The notes beneath the pieces are model-generated. The model worked only from the letters and a program-made list of their open reading frames with translations. It ran no database searches and was not told the origin of the DNA. A stretch of 64,000 bases of DNA from Antedon mediterranea. Taxonomy: Eukaryota > Echinodermata > Crinoidea > Comatulida > Antedonidae. The position numbers were made by a program, and so were the translations under genes. Each line of letters starts with the position of its first letter. The first letter of the stretch is position 1. Of the stretch, positions 21,043 through 31,521 are shown in pieces. Where the stretch lies: NCBI RefSeq assembly GCF_964355755.1, contig NC_092675.1:10181312-10245311 (forward strand), read 5' to 3'.

Positions 21043-21110
21043 CTATGACGTGTTAAAGGATTGTCCTGAATAAACGTCATGTATACCGTAGTTGCTGTTT
21101 CGTTGGCAAA
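21043..21110 (-). CDS. Mini-exon-like unit a, 68 nt
   Basis: The acceptor TTTTTTTCTATCTTAG and donor CATAG before GTAAAATA are both good. One frame is open throughout and reads FANETATTVYMTFIQDNPL. The FIQDNPL part aligns with LMQDDVL of unit f. Entry and exit phases (0 and 2) differ from the other units. Confidence 0.4.
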
Positions 21111-21368
21111 CTAAGATAGAAAAAAAATACAATAGCATTAACACATTATAATAACTAATATAGGAATAATATTTGCAATACAATGAACTCGAGGATGCCT
21201 TTATGTTTCTCAATATAGTATCATTAGCATTATTTATTATATATTAAAAGAATTATTATAGTGACAAATCTAGCTAGTTATTTACATTACATTTTTAATT
21301 TATTAACTGTACACAATACACAATAATTAATAAAAAATCGTATATACTTACTTAGATACAATACTTAC

Positions 21369-21448
21369 CAATAGCAACAGGTTCGTTTTAATATTGTTAT
21401 TGTTACATATACTATTATTATATTTATTTTAAGTATGAACATAAGACA
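21369..21448 (-). CDS. Possible exon encoding a membrane segment, 80 nt
   Basis: The acceptor TTTCTCTCTCTTTAAG is excellent, and the donor CTATTG before GTAAGTAT is strong. Only one frame is open. It encodes about 26 residues, mostly hydrophobic (LMFILKINIIIVYVTITIL followed by KRTCC), like a transmembrane helix with a basic-cysteine flank. It lies between the kinase stop and the mini-exon row on the same strand. An AT-rich chance frame remains possible because Ile-rich peptides are expected there. Confidence 0.35.
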
Positions 21449-21584
21449 CTTAAAGAGAGAGAAACAAACATTGATGAATATGTTTTTTATATTATTACTG
21501 ATGTTTACATTATCAATATTACTACTATATTATTCGTTTAATATTTTAACGACGCCACGAATGTGAATAATAAAAAAATTATGT

Positions 21585-22823
21585 TTAAATCAAACGCTGG
21601 TTAATACCCCGGCATGTTGGAATTATCTTTTCATTTTCTTGGATGGTATTCAAGATGTTAATTACAAGACCTAGAGATAGCCGATCATCCGCATTGAATG
21701 CCGTACAAGCCTGTCCAAGGTCAATCATCTCCCTACTTCCAATTGCTAGTGCTATGATTTTCAAAGCATGACCGACGGAATACACGTCACCCTTAACTGA
21801 ATCGCAAGCACCATTAAGATATTTTTCTGGTGCTAAGTCTGGATAATCTTGTCGGAACTTCAGGCCCTCGTCCATCGATGAAAAGGTTAACTTCTTATGT
21901 TCTCTTGGGTATTGCAGTCTGCATGCCATACCGAAATCTGTAATCTTCGCTTTATATGTGGTCCCATCGTGGTGGATTAAGATATTTCTAAGCGCTACGT
22001 CATTGTGAAGCAGTCCTCTTTGATGGATGGTATTGAGGGCAGTGACCACTTCTATTGCCATAGACATACATTCAAGCGCACTTAATGAAGGTTGTCCTGT
22101 TTGCAATACCTGCAGAAATGTTGTACTGGACATGTTTCGAATGTTGCCAATAAACTCCTGTACCATACAGCATACTTGACCTTGGCGAAAAACGCCAAAG
22201 ACTTGAGGAACAGAAGGTAGATCGTATAAAAACTTCATAACACGCGCTTCCATAACCATCTGGTACCATGCTTCATCAGGATTGTTATAACTATCCAAAA
22301 AGGCCGTTTTGACTGCGACAAGGAGTTGATTACCTGGAAAAAGATTTGATGACATCAAGTCAACACGTCCATAACTTCCCTGCCCAAGACGTACGGGATT
22401 ACAAAGGTGAGAGACGCATGTGCTATCCAATAACCTCATAGGCGGCAGCATTTCCGAAAGTTTTGCTGTAGCATCTCTACAGTTAAGGACGGATGTTGGT
22501 GAGGTGGTGGTGTTACTTGTCGACGCACTATCGAAGCTACTTACAGATGACAATGGCCATTGCGATGAAGAAGATGATGAAACACTACCCAAACGTTTCC
22601 TTTGTGAAAGCTTACCAGTTGATAACGCGGATGTTGGTTTTTTTAAAATACACCGGGATGGAGAAGCGGTAGATGCCGAGGATGATGACGCCGCACTACG
22701 ATCACGTTGCCTTGGGAGACTGATCTTTCCGGATGACAGACCTGGTATGGCAAGTATTTGGCCAGGAGAAAGCGCGAATGTCGATGACCGTGGCCTCACA
22801 GACGATTGTGATGATGATGGTGG

Positions 22824-22859
<36 letters not shown>

Positions 22860-23037
22860 CGACGACGACGACGACGACGATGACGACGACGACAATGACG
22901 ACGACGAAGATGACGAACTCAAGTTGCTTTCCGCTGATTCATCACTTCTGATACAAAAAAGATGAATTACTGCTGTCCAAATCCTTCTAAATATTGACTT
23001 TCTTCTTTCTCTCTGGGGTACATCTTGTTGAGATCTA
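21585..23037 (-). CDS. Protein kinase, TK/TKL-like, main exon
   Basis: With exon 1 (24388-24449) the model is 504 residues. A basic amino part is followed by a serine run (about 61-92) and Ser/Thr-rich linkers to residue 220, then a complete kinase domain. Features are glycine loop LGQGSYGRV (238-246), VAVK lysine 264, catalytic loop HNDVALRN with Asp367 and Asn372, DFG 388-390, APE 423-425, GDVYSVG with Asp438, and a final Arg473. The catalytic loop is of tyrosine-kinase style (D-x-A-x-R-N), and the HRD arginine is Asn, so it is a non-RD kinase. All catalytic residues remain, so activity on Ser/Thr or Tyr is likely; specificity is unknown. No signal peptide is seen. The acceptor is TTTTGAATTAAG, with the first exon base at 23037. 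An ATG at 23057 in the same frame lies in the intron and is not the likely start. Confidence 0.85.
22800..22912. repeat. Coding trinucleotide repeat (GAT/GAC)n
   Basis: An imperfect run of GAT then GAC triplets encodes the polyserine tract on the minus strand. Such tracts usually vary in length between alleles. On the opposite strand it makes a spurious polyaspartate frame. Confidence 0.9.
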
Positions 23038-24387
23038 CTTAATTCAAAACAAAACATAATTAATTCATAACACTAACAGTTACACTAGATTATTCGATAA
23101 TAATTTCAATAGTAGACCAAGTTCCAGTAGTACTAAAGTAAAGAATAGCGATCAGCTTTGTAGGCCTACACTCAGCATGTTATCAGGGCTATGCCATACA
23201 AAAACTATCCTAGTATTAGTAAGTTCAGGAGCTAGTCTACAAATTACAATCACGTTTCTGCCTACCTTGACTACAGCAGAGCCAAGAACTAGGCCTAGCC
23301 TAGGCCATGGCTGTATTTATTATTTATTATTACATAGAGGCAGTAGGAATAGGTCTAGGCTAGTTAAGTGGCCTACTTAATCTACTACGTAGGCTAGTTA
23401 TAGCGCCTAATTACCTAGGCCTAAGAATAAGATTTCTATTAATTATGCCTAGGTTAGCTTAGACCTAGTTTAGCTAGTCTACCTATCTAGTGTACTATTA
23501 CTAATAGACCTGCTTCAAGGCCCTACCTATGTTGAAAGTCTCTCTCTAGTCTAGCCTACAGTTTGGCCTAGTAGATAGAGGCTAGACCTGGGCTACCTTT
23601 TAATTAGTACTAACTATACTACTACTACTACTACCTAACCTAGCCTAGTAATTTATCCTACTAGGCCTAGGCCTACTACTAGCGATAGGCTATATATTTT
23701 AGTTTTACGCACAGACCTCTAGGCCTAGCTAGACTAGGATTAGGAAAGAGGGCGTAGGCTTAGGCATCTAGCCTCTAGGCTTGTAGGCTAGACCTAGTCC
23801 TAGCTAGGGCCAGGCATAAGCTAGAATACTATTTATTACGCCTACATGGCATAGGCCTAGAGAGGCTAGTCTGCTAGTTTAGTCTACGCCTAGGCTTAGT
23901 AGAGTAGATAGGCCTAGGCCTAGCCTAGGATTTTGCCTTAAATAACAAATTACCACATTATATTGGTTAAGGCTAGGCCTACCCGCACTACGGGTAGGCT
24001 AGGCCTGGCCTAGGGCCTACGTAGTTACTTAGTAATAGTAGGCCTACCAACTAGGGCCTAGGCTAGGTTAGCTAGGGCCTAGGTCCTAGGCCTACCACAG
24101 TACTAGCCTACTCTAGTAGGCTACTACCTAGGCCCTAGGCCTACTACTAAATTAAAGAAAGGGGCCTATCTAGCTAGGCCTAGGTAGCTAGCGAGGCCTA
24201 GCTAGGCCAAGGCTAGTTATTATAGAATAGGCTAACCTAGCCTAGTAGGGTAGGCCTCCTAGGCTAGGGCCTGTCATTTTATAATAGTTGGGTAGTCCTA
24301 GGCCTAGTACTTAGGCCTAGGCTAGGCTAGGCCGAATAAAACAAACAAAACATTTGTTCAAGTCCAAAAAAAAAAGCATGGGCTTAC
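23038..24387 (-). other. Kinase intron, dense in TAGGCCTA words
   Basis: A 1350-bp intron with GTAAGC donor and AATTAAG acceptor. From about 23160 to 24340 it is built from overlapping CTAGGCCTA, TAGGCTAG and CCTACTA words, with scores of repeats in both orientations because the core is palindromic. Similar but smaller clusters lie at 60200-60330 and 62440-62650. Confidence 0.75.
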
Positions 24388-24449
24388 CCTTCTTCATTTG
24401 GTTGGTCCATGATGCCTTGTTGAAGCTCAATCGATTTGTTGGTGGCCAT
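24388..24449 (-). CDS. Kinase exon 1 with the likely start codon
   Basis: On the minus strand ATG (24449-24447) opens MATNKSIELQQGIMDQPNEE plus GG, followed by the donor GTAAGCCC. The two leftover bases join the T at 23037 to make a glycine codon and keep the frame into RSQQDVPQRERRKS. Exon length is 62 nt. A short, polar leader with no targeting signal is encoded. The agreement of start, donor, acceptor and phase makes this preferable to the intronic ATG at 23057. Confidence 0.7.
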
Positions 24450-24945
24450 TGCTTGGTGGTTTAAACAGAATCTTAGAATACTTAGTTTTCGAATTCGAAT
24501 TTTGCTTAGTAACACGTTATGTGAAGACTATACACATCACACATTAAAACAACTGATGATAGAGATAGATCTCAGGTTGTTGTCGATTTTTAGGTAGCTG
24601 ATGCGCTGCTTATATAGATAATAAGTAGCGCGTATGCGTGCACGTTCGAAATGCATCTTTTTGTTCTACGCGCGGTGAAAAGAACGGTCGGAATGTTCTA
24701 TGGTTGCCATGATACGCTTTTCGAAATTCCATCGATCATTTTCGTACAGTAGGCCTACAGGACAAAGGCCGGTATTCATGAAAAAGAGAGGAAATTCAGA
24801 TACATTACAAAAATAGCAATAATTAAAAATGTTTTTTTCCTTATTATATTGAGCTTTTAAGATTATACATAACTGCCCGGCGAATGGAAAAGTTAGGATT
24901 AAAAATATCATTTTTCAGTGTTTAGAATTTCCTCTCTTTTTGTGT
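24450..24945. promoter_or_regulatory. Likely shared upstream region of two divergent genes
   Basis: About 500 bp separate the kinase start (minus) from the first coiled-coil exon (plus). It has a GC-richer patch near 24605-24690 (GTAGCGCGTATGCGTGCACG, then ACGCGCGGTGAA). No TATA or other core element could be assigned with confidence. Confidence 0.3.
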
Positions 24946-24950
24946 TACAG

Positions 24951-25050
24951 AATGAAAAAAGAAGAGACCGAAAATGATCAAATAATTTAAATCAAACAGG
25001 AACAAATATCAAAGTTGGATCATCAGGTTGAAAAACTGAACAGCGAGTTA
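24951..25050 (+). pseudogene. Coiled-coil exon with internal stop
   Basis: After a good acceptor (CTTTTTGTGTTACAG, exon from 24951) one frame reads MKKEETENDQII, a stop (TAA 24988-24990), then IKQEQISKLDHQVEKLNSEL. Leucine spacing fits a coiled coil. A GTAAAATAA donor may follow. The next exon-like block (25124-25180, MKEDLKSKFVNLEMD) ends in a stop without a donor. Confidence 0.4.
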
Positions 25051-25386
25051 GTAAAATAAACATCTTGGATTTTTAAAACAATATAGGCCTAATGTTTAAA
25101 AAAATACAACTGTTTCGTTTTACATTTTTTAGATATGATGATGAAGGAAGATTTAAAATCAAAGTTTGTGAACTTGGAGATGGATTAAAACTATAAAAAC
25201 AAAATATTAATTGCTTGCTTAAACAATATTTTAAAGCCTTTTCAACCTCCATTGACGTAGGCGTTAAACACTTATAGCTGGCTGTTCAAGGCTTGGTTCT
25301 CATATGAACAACCCTGGAAAGTCAGAAATTGCAAAATAAAATTGCCCTCTAGCATTTCTAAGATGTTTTCATCATTTTATTTCTAG

Positions 25387-25464
25387 ACATGCAATTTTAA
25401 AAGAAGAATTGAAGTTAAATGATATAAAATTTCTTCAACTAAAGAACAAATATGAAATTCTTGT
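25387..25464 (+). pseudogene. Possible coiled-coil exon
   Basis: TTTTATTTCTAG precedes a frame reading HAILKEELKLNDIKFLQLKN and on to EILVVE before a stop. A weak donor (GTAGAG) could end it in phase 0, which would agree with the next exon at 25780. Confidence 0.35.
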
Positions 25465-26240
25465 TGTAGAGTAGGCCTACGTATTTTTCATAATTATAGG
25501 TACAAATTATATAATTATTACACGAATGAATCCATGTGATAAGCTTTTAGATGCGTTGGTATTAAACATTTATATCACAAATGTAGCATGTTATCATAAT
25601 ATGTTTTTTGGATGTTTTATATTATTATGCCTATATGGAGAGAAAACCAAATTGGAAAAGAATGTGTTGATAATCATCATCATATTTATTTAGGATAAAG
25701 ATGATTATATGTTACCTCACAAACACAGTTTTTCTAAATCAACCCAACACATAGGGCATAAACAATGTTTTGCAATAAGGGAAAAGAAGAGTTGTTCAAA
25801 TTAAAGCGCTATAACAATGATCTCTCCAGAGAGTAAGTATAAGTGTCTTCAACAAACAAGTCTTCATATGAGAAGTTAAGCACAAGTAAATTTCGAGTCT
25901 TATTTATTCTTCTAATTTATTATTAAAGCCTTCAGATAATTTGTTTTGAGAGGGTGAAGTCGAGTAAGAGCTTTTTATTATTATTATTATTATTATCATC
26001 CACGGTTTGTCTATTAAACAATATCCTCATTTGCAACAGATGCTGAATTGATACAAAATAAATATTGCAGTTTTATACTGCAAATGAAAGCCAAATAAGA
26101 ATGGACTGTCACTCAATTATAAACTGAACGATAATTATAATCTAACAAATGTATTCTTAAATCATCAACGATAACACTTTCAAAATGGTAATGAAGTCGA
26201 TTATTTTATATTTTATAATGCTATATACATTGTTTGCCAG

Positions 26241-26336
26241 GTCAAATGATAAATACGAAGAATTAATGAAAACATTCAATGAAGGAAGAACAGAATTAAA
26301 TAAAGTTTCAGATGGAATGGTTAAATTAACAAAAAC
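26241..26336 (+). CDS. Coiled-coil exon, 96 nt, clean
   Basis: Acceptor TTGTTTGCCAG, donor AAAAC before GTAAGTAC. The open frame is SNDKYEELMKTFNEGRTELN followed by KVSDGMVKLTKT. Phase 2 in and out agrees with both neighbours. An intact exon between long AT-rich introns. Confidence 0.6.
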
Positions 26337-26849
26337 GTAAGTACAATGAATAATGTACATGCGATGCAACGGAGAAAAAGATTGATGTTGAGCCGTTTTA
26401 TTTAATTATAAAAAAGAATTTATAATTCTACATTTATCCAATGAAAATACTCATATGCAGTACTGTACATAAAATAAAAGAAAATTAATATACTGTACTA
26501 AAAAATGTTAAAGACGTATTGTCCATTGAAACACAAAAAAATGAAGGTCAAAATATTCTAAATTTAAATTGGCCATATCAAAGTAATATTAAAGTTATTC
26601 ACTTTAAGTCGAAAATTTAAGCCAAAAACAAAAAAGTTTACGTAATTAACAGGTAAATTAATTTGATTATATTTCGTCTGAAAAATCGTCGCAAGCGAAA
26701 GTAAACAGATTTCAAACCACTAGTCCAAGAGCATTAGGGTTTGACCCGGACATTTCTGGTAACAAGCTAATTTTTTCAGGAAAGGTCCAGAACTATGATT
26801 GGAACATCATACTAAAAGTCCTGAAAAATCCTCCTTGTGCTCTCCGAGA

Positions 26850-27230
26850 AATTCAAGATAGCGTCCAAAATGGCGGCCATTTTAATTAGTCTATAACTTT
26901 GTAACCGCTTGTCGTAGAGTATTGATTTTGGTGTCAAATAGTTCACGATATATACATTCCTATTTACTCTAACAGAAAATGTTGTCAAAAAATGGTCGCT
27001 ACTGCAGTTTCTGGCAGTTTGACCTTTGACCTGGTCTTATCTCGGTAATGGCTTATCACAGAAAATTGGGATTAGGCCCAAATTGTTCAGAACATACATA
27101 TATTTATTTGGTGTAATGAAATATTTTATCCCAAAATGACCGGAAGTGAGGTTATTGACCTCTTATTGACCTATTCATATATCTTTTACCGTATCTCAAG
27201 AAATATTATATCGTATAGCGTTACTTTTGG
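26850..27230. repeat. Dispersed DR1/YY1-word repeat in an intron, inverted copy
   Basis: AAAATGGCGGCCATTTTAATTA, TTTGGTGTCAAATAG, a TGACCTTTGACCT pair (27020-27032, inverse DR1) and CCCAAATTGTTCAGAACATA mark a reverse-orientation relative of 1081-1800. It lies in the intron between exons 26241-26336 and 27460-27600. Confidence 0.65.
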
Positions 27231-27459
27231 TGTAAATCTTGTAAATTATGAATTTTGTCTTATAATTTATAAGAACTGGAAACATAAAAGCAACGTTGTT
27301 AACGTACTAGCAACCCTGGTACATAGAGTTAAGGTGGTTTACTATTAGGCCTAAAAAGTAGTATAAACACGTCATCATAAATCAAACAACTTAATCATTA
27401 TCCAATTTTAAGATATTGTTTTGTTTCCTGAATAAGTCTTTAACTTCATGTTGGTTCAG

Positions 27460-27600
27460 TTTAAAATTGGAAAAAGAATCACACTCACAATTACGTAAAG
27501 AATTCGACAGCAACTTTACAGGTCACAAAAACAAGGCTTTGAGTGAAGAAAATCTTTGGCTACAACAAGTTTTTGAAGATACAGAATTAAAAAGGAGAAA
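27460..27600 (+). CDS. Coiled-coil exon, 141 nt, clean
   Basis: Acceptor TTCATGTTGGTTCAG, donor AGAAA before GTAAGTAA. The open frame of 46 codons starts LKLEKESHSQLRKEF and ends LQQVFEDTELKRRK. It is rich in Glu, Lys, Gln and Leu, typical of a rod. Phase 2 in and out. The longest and best exon of this locus. Confidence 0.65.
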
Positions 27601-29147
27601 GTAAGTAAAAATTATTTGACCAATGCAATAATACACATTGCCTTTTGAGGTATGTACACAATTAAATGTCAGATTTTTTGGATATGTTGTCTTGGTTAAT
27701 TTGTTTTGTTTGTTAGGCTTTTCCTCTGTTTATTTATTCCCCTCCCCCCCCCCCCCCCCACTTCTTTATTATTCGTATTGAGACCACATTGTTTGCTGAA
27801 CGCACTACAAATTATGTTAAAATTAACATTAATATTAAATTTATGATAATCCTGGTAGAAAATTATTTTATTAAATATTAAATAGCATAAAATTCATTTT
27901 ATAGATATGAAGGAAAATACATAGAAACGAAAGCCGATCTGTAGGAAGCTAAACAGTTGCTAATAAAGAAGATTAAGAAAACAAGCAAAAATGCCAGAAG
28001 TCTTGCGTAAGTAGACAAAAGTTACTAATCACAAAAACAATATTGATTGTTTATACAGTACAAAGAAAACTTATTTGCCTGCAGTATAATAAATGTATTG
28101 ATATCAGTTTTTAATGTTTGCATTTTAGTAATTGATATACCGGTACTATTTAAATGTATGCATACATTGAGAATAATAATTATTAAAAATTATAAATCAA
28201 TTAAACCTAAGTTGTATGGAGGGCAATACATTGAAGTCATATATTCACCTTTAGTTGCAAACAATAAATGAAACACATTTTACAGGTTGTGATGAAAATG
28301 TAAAGAAATTGCAAGAACTTAGGGGACTTCTAAAGGCAAAAGAAACAGAGGCATTTGAAATGTCTCACGAAATGCAAAGGTAAGAAAATGTTATCGCATT
28401 GTAACCAATATTATGGACATTCTAATGGTTTTGTTATGAACAACAAACATTCGACACTATTTTGCCACAACCATCGTCTTGACAGTCGAAAGTCAATGCT
28501 AGAAATCAAATTGTCGCGCTATTGTTAGTTAAACTGATCGTTTTCAAACAAACTTTGAACGATCAACAATGATAGTCAACTGGAAAACAGGCTTCAACCT
28601 TTACTTTTCCTAGCATTACGCGTAGGCCAAGTCGAACGATTTTAGTCGAAATAGCAAGGCATTCTCAACTTTACCTTCCTTTGACTTTAATAGTATTTAT
28701 TCGTCAAACGAACTTACTTGCTTAATACTTCTACCATGGAAGAGTTAATAGCAACTACTGTATTTATTTTACAGATTGAGTTTAAATCGTGGTCAACAAA
28801 AGAAAAAATTAAAAAAGAGACCAGAACAAGAGAAGTGTCTTAAACTGAAGCAAAAGGGCAAAGCAAATCACTGAAGCATCTGTTACCTCAGCAGCATTCA
28901 TTTTATAACACAATGATGAAGAACAGACTCGTGTAAACCGATTTACAGAAGTCTATTTGAGAGATACTACTTAAGAACCACTATTATGCCATTTCCGTGA
29001 ATGGATTTAAACGTGAACGTATACATCACCCCTCAAAACATCAACTGTTAACTATCATTTTAAAATACATACAAACATAGGGAAAAAGGGCAATAATTAG
29101 CATGATTTAGGATGGTTAAATCATAACGAGTATCTTTTTTAATTTAG

Positions 29148-29492
29148 CCAAAGCCACCTGGGATAAACAGAAATATGATGGCCAACAATATGGAGAAAAA
29201 CAATGAAAATGGACCTGAAATTATAGATGCTGAAGCCAATCATCTGCAAGCCTCAAGTAGGCCTACAACAGATGTTACTGATCCTTTTGGCAGACCTGCA
29301 TCTAAAGTTTCTTCAGTTCAGTCTGATAATTCCGGTTCATTGACATTAGTAAGCTCATCTGTCAGTAAAGACAAAGATAAGGTTGGAGCCAGTACTGATA
29401 ATACAGCAGACAGAAAAGAATTAAAGCACAGCATTGTAGACGTTGGTAAAGAGAGTAAAACTGCTGACGTCAGCACTGCTCCACAATGCTGA
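29148..29492 (+). CDS. Terminal exon of unknown acidic, Ser/Thr-rich protein
   Basis: TATCTTTTTTAATTTAG is a good acceptor ending at 29147. From 29148 a single frame is open to TGA at 29490-29492. It begins PKPPGINRNMMANNMEKNNE and ends KTADVSTAPQC, with internal SSVQSDNSGSLTLVSSSV. There is no domain, membrane segment or signal; it looks disordered. It may be an alternative last exon of the coiled-coil gene just upstream, since that reading frame already ends at 28874. The ATG at 29175 could otherwise start a 105-residue protein. Confidence 0.4.
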   Translation, partial: PKPPGINRNMMANNMEKNNENGPEIIDAEANHLQASSRPTTDVTDPFGRPASKVSSVQSDNSGSLTLVSSSVSKDKDKVGASTDNTADRKELKHSIVDVGKESKTADVSTAPQC

Positions 29493-29754
29493 AGAAAAGT
29501 GGGATATCAAGATTAAATAATGATGAACAATAATGAGATGACAATTAATGTGACATTTTGTAAAATAATTTTATAACGATAATGATTGGGAAATTAATTA
29601 GAGCGTTTATTTTTAATATCTGCATGATTCTTTGTTGATAACACATTTTTATAACATAATTATCATAACTTTCAATTGTTGAGTGTAGAACAAAATACAT
29701 GTTATAGCTTTTGGTGTGGTGTGAATATTATGTAAATCTTGATGAGTGTACTGT

Positions 29755-30262
29755 ACTCAGTTGAAGCATGAGCGGTCACCGCCCGTAAGCGGCTACCTCC
29801 CTTAACGGCCGCACTTCCAAAAGCCCGTTTGTTCTTCCTATCTAATTAGTGCATTTGGTACCTTCCGTAAGCGACCGCGGCCACCTTTTTTAAAGTAAAA
29901 AATTGATTTTTTATATGGTAAATTACCTCCCATAAGCGGCCCAAAAAATTCGTATTGACTATTGATTTTTGCATATTGCATAACCGTTAAATAAATGGAT
30001 AAATACTAGTAGGCCTACATCTGACGTTTTTAATCATTACTTTTAGATGAGATGAGAAAAATACACAGATTTTGATCGACCATTGTCATGCATAAAGCTT
30101 TTAATTGTCTGATAATCATAATACCTGATCCTAAACAATAAATACAATTAGCTCGAGGATTTAGATGCCGAAAAATATCATGCATAGCCATTAATACGTG
30201 ATCTTGACCCTCTATCGACAGAACCTCCCGTAAGCGGTCATTTCCACTTTTTCCGGTCGCAT
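29755..30262. repeat. Dispersed repeat with CCCGTAAGCGG words
   Basis: CGCCCGTAAGCGGC, TTCCGTAAGCGACCG, TCCCATAAGCGGCC and TCCCGTAAGCGGTC recur, the first and last near the two edges. It looks like a non-coding element, class unknown. Confidence 0.4.
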
Positions 30263-30876
30263 TATTTTTTTCCCTATTAGGTTAAGGCAGAAACTATAGA
30301 GGAATCCTTACATGAATATTCATGATGTGACGGAAAACCCTGGAAATAGTTTTCACGCGGTAATCGAAAATGATATCTCGTCGCGCTGCTAGGGTAGCTG
30401 CTGCAAAAACTCACCAACCATGTACCGCACCTTCGTACATGGGAAAATCCATGAACAGCTAATGCAAAATAGTTGAGGAGCCAGAAAGGGTTTACGTGCA
30501 CCCTCTAGCAAACTATGTTAACAATGTTTTTTTGCTTCCTTATATCAATACAAATCAATTTTTTGCTCTTGGCCGAAACAAAATTGGGATGCTTGGTCAG
30601 TACAGCGGCTAAAAGGTCAATATGGTCAAAGTTAGAACTGTGCGTAACTTGGTAACTACTAGGTGTATTGGAATATTTTTTGTACCAAACTACTCAGAAG
30701 ACCCATATTTCTATTCACTCGAATGGAAAACTTTTGCAAAAATATCAATATCTCAGCAACCACTAGTCAGAATGTTGTCTTTGCTTAATATCAAAATACA
30801 CTCATATTGATATCACTCTAATGAACAAGTGCCAAAAGACATATCATGGAAATATTTAGCAGCCAGGTCAAAAAAT

Positions 30877-31193
30877 GAGTGAGTGGCCGAGCGGTTAAGA
30901 CAGTGGAACCGTAATTACGTAGCCATAACATCGGCAGGGGTTCGAGGCTCACTCACTCCATGGTTCTGGTGGTAGAACGAGTTTTCTCGGATAAGTACTA
31001 TAAACCGTAGGTCCAGTGTACACATCTAGCTCGTGTGCCCTTTAAAGAACCTGTACACCTTTCGAAACGAGTAGGGGTTACCCCGGTGTATTAGTACATC
31101 ACAGCCACTGATCACCAACTGGGCCCTCTGGGAGACCAGTCTTCGACTGAAGAGGTTACCCAGTATAAATATATATTTCAATAAATCAATCAA
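30877..31193 (+). mobile_element. Complete tRNA-derived SINE, second copy
   Basis: It starts GAGTGAGTGGCCGAGCGG (A box TGGCCGAGCGG), has B box GGTTCGAGGCT about 55 bp on, the same body as 11912-12227, and ends TTTCAATAAATCAATCAAA. That ending matches the 3' end of the LINE at 7257-10700 (TTGAATAAATCAATCAAATC) at 17 of 18 positions over the shared part. Confidence 0.8.
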
Positions 31194-31499
31194 AGTGATA
31201 GTTTTGGTCTGAAAATACTAGGAATGAATATGTTTTAAAAAAATAACAAGAAAAAGTGGAGCCTTTCTTTTCAGATATCACATGATAAATTGAAACGTGT
31301 TGCCCACGATACACCATACGGTAGGCTACTCCAGGCCCGTAAACTAGTTTTTATAGAGGGGTTCGAATTTGAAAGCCTTTCATAGACCTACCAATTACGA
31401 TTAATGTGTATGTGTCTATTAAATTTCAAATACACCTGCTCTGTGGATGATGGTTTTCAGTGGAAGAGATGGCGATTAGGAGGGAGTTCTCAACCTCAG

Positions 31500-31521
31500 A
31501 ACCCCCCCCCCCCCCCCATCG
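31500..31521. repeat. Poly-C tract
   Basis: About 17 consecutive C bases. A similar tract is at 27744-27762. Confidence 0.95.

Larger units (their letters stand above)
25780..28874 (+). pseudogene. Multi-exon coiled-coil gene, probably disabled
   Basis: Exons with good splice sites are 25780-25832, 26241-26336, 27460-27600, 27905-28006, 28286-28379 and 28775-28874. Phases agree across the first three joins and the last (codons GAG, ACT, AAA and AGA are rebuilt). The product is almost wholly heptad-like: GKEELFKLKRYNNDLSR, KYEELMKTFNEGRTELNKV, LEKESHSQLRKEF, ALSEENLWLQQVFEDTELKR, then LQELRGLLKAKETEAFEM and a lysine-rich end. Exon 27905-28006 has an in-frame TAG (27942-27944, probably from CAG), and its join to 28286 is out of phase. 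With the stop at 24988 this suggests a decaying gene or pseudogene. The LEKE region recalls taxilin-like coiled coils only weakly, so I give no name. Confidence 0.6.

Noticed and set aside
22420-22965. 181-codon plus-strand frame with a long polyaspartate run
   Set aside because: It is the antisense of the kinase polyserine region; the kinase strand carries a full domain.
21585-23057. ATG at 23057 as kinase start
   Set aside because: It lies upstream of a good acceptor and in intron-like sequence; exon 24388-24449 gives a phase-matched start.
25680-25778. Exon at GATAAAGATGATTATATG after an AG
   Set aside because: The frame does not connect to neighbouring phases and no donor follows; the exon from 25780 fits better.
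24951-28874. Naming the coiled-coil gene taxilin
   Set aside because: Similarity is limited to general heptad and LEKE patterns that any coiled coil may show.
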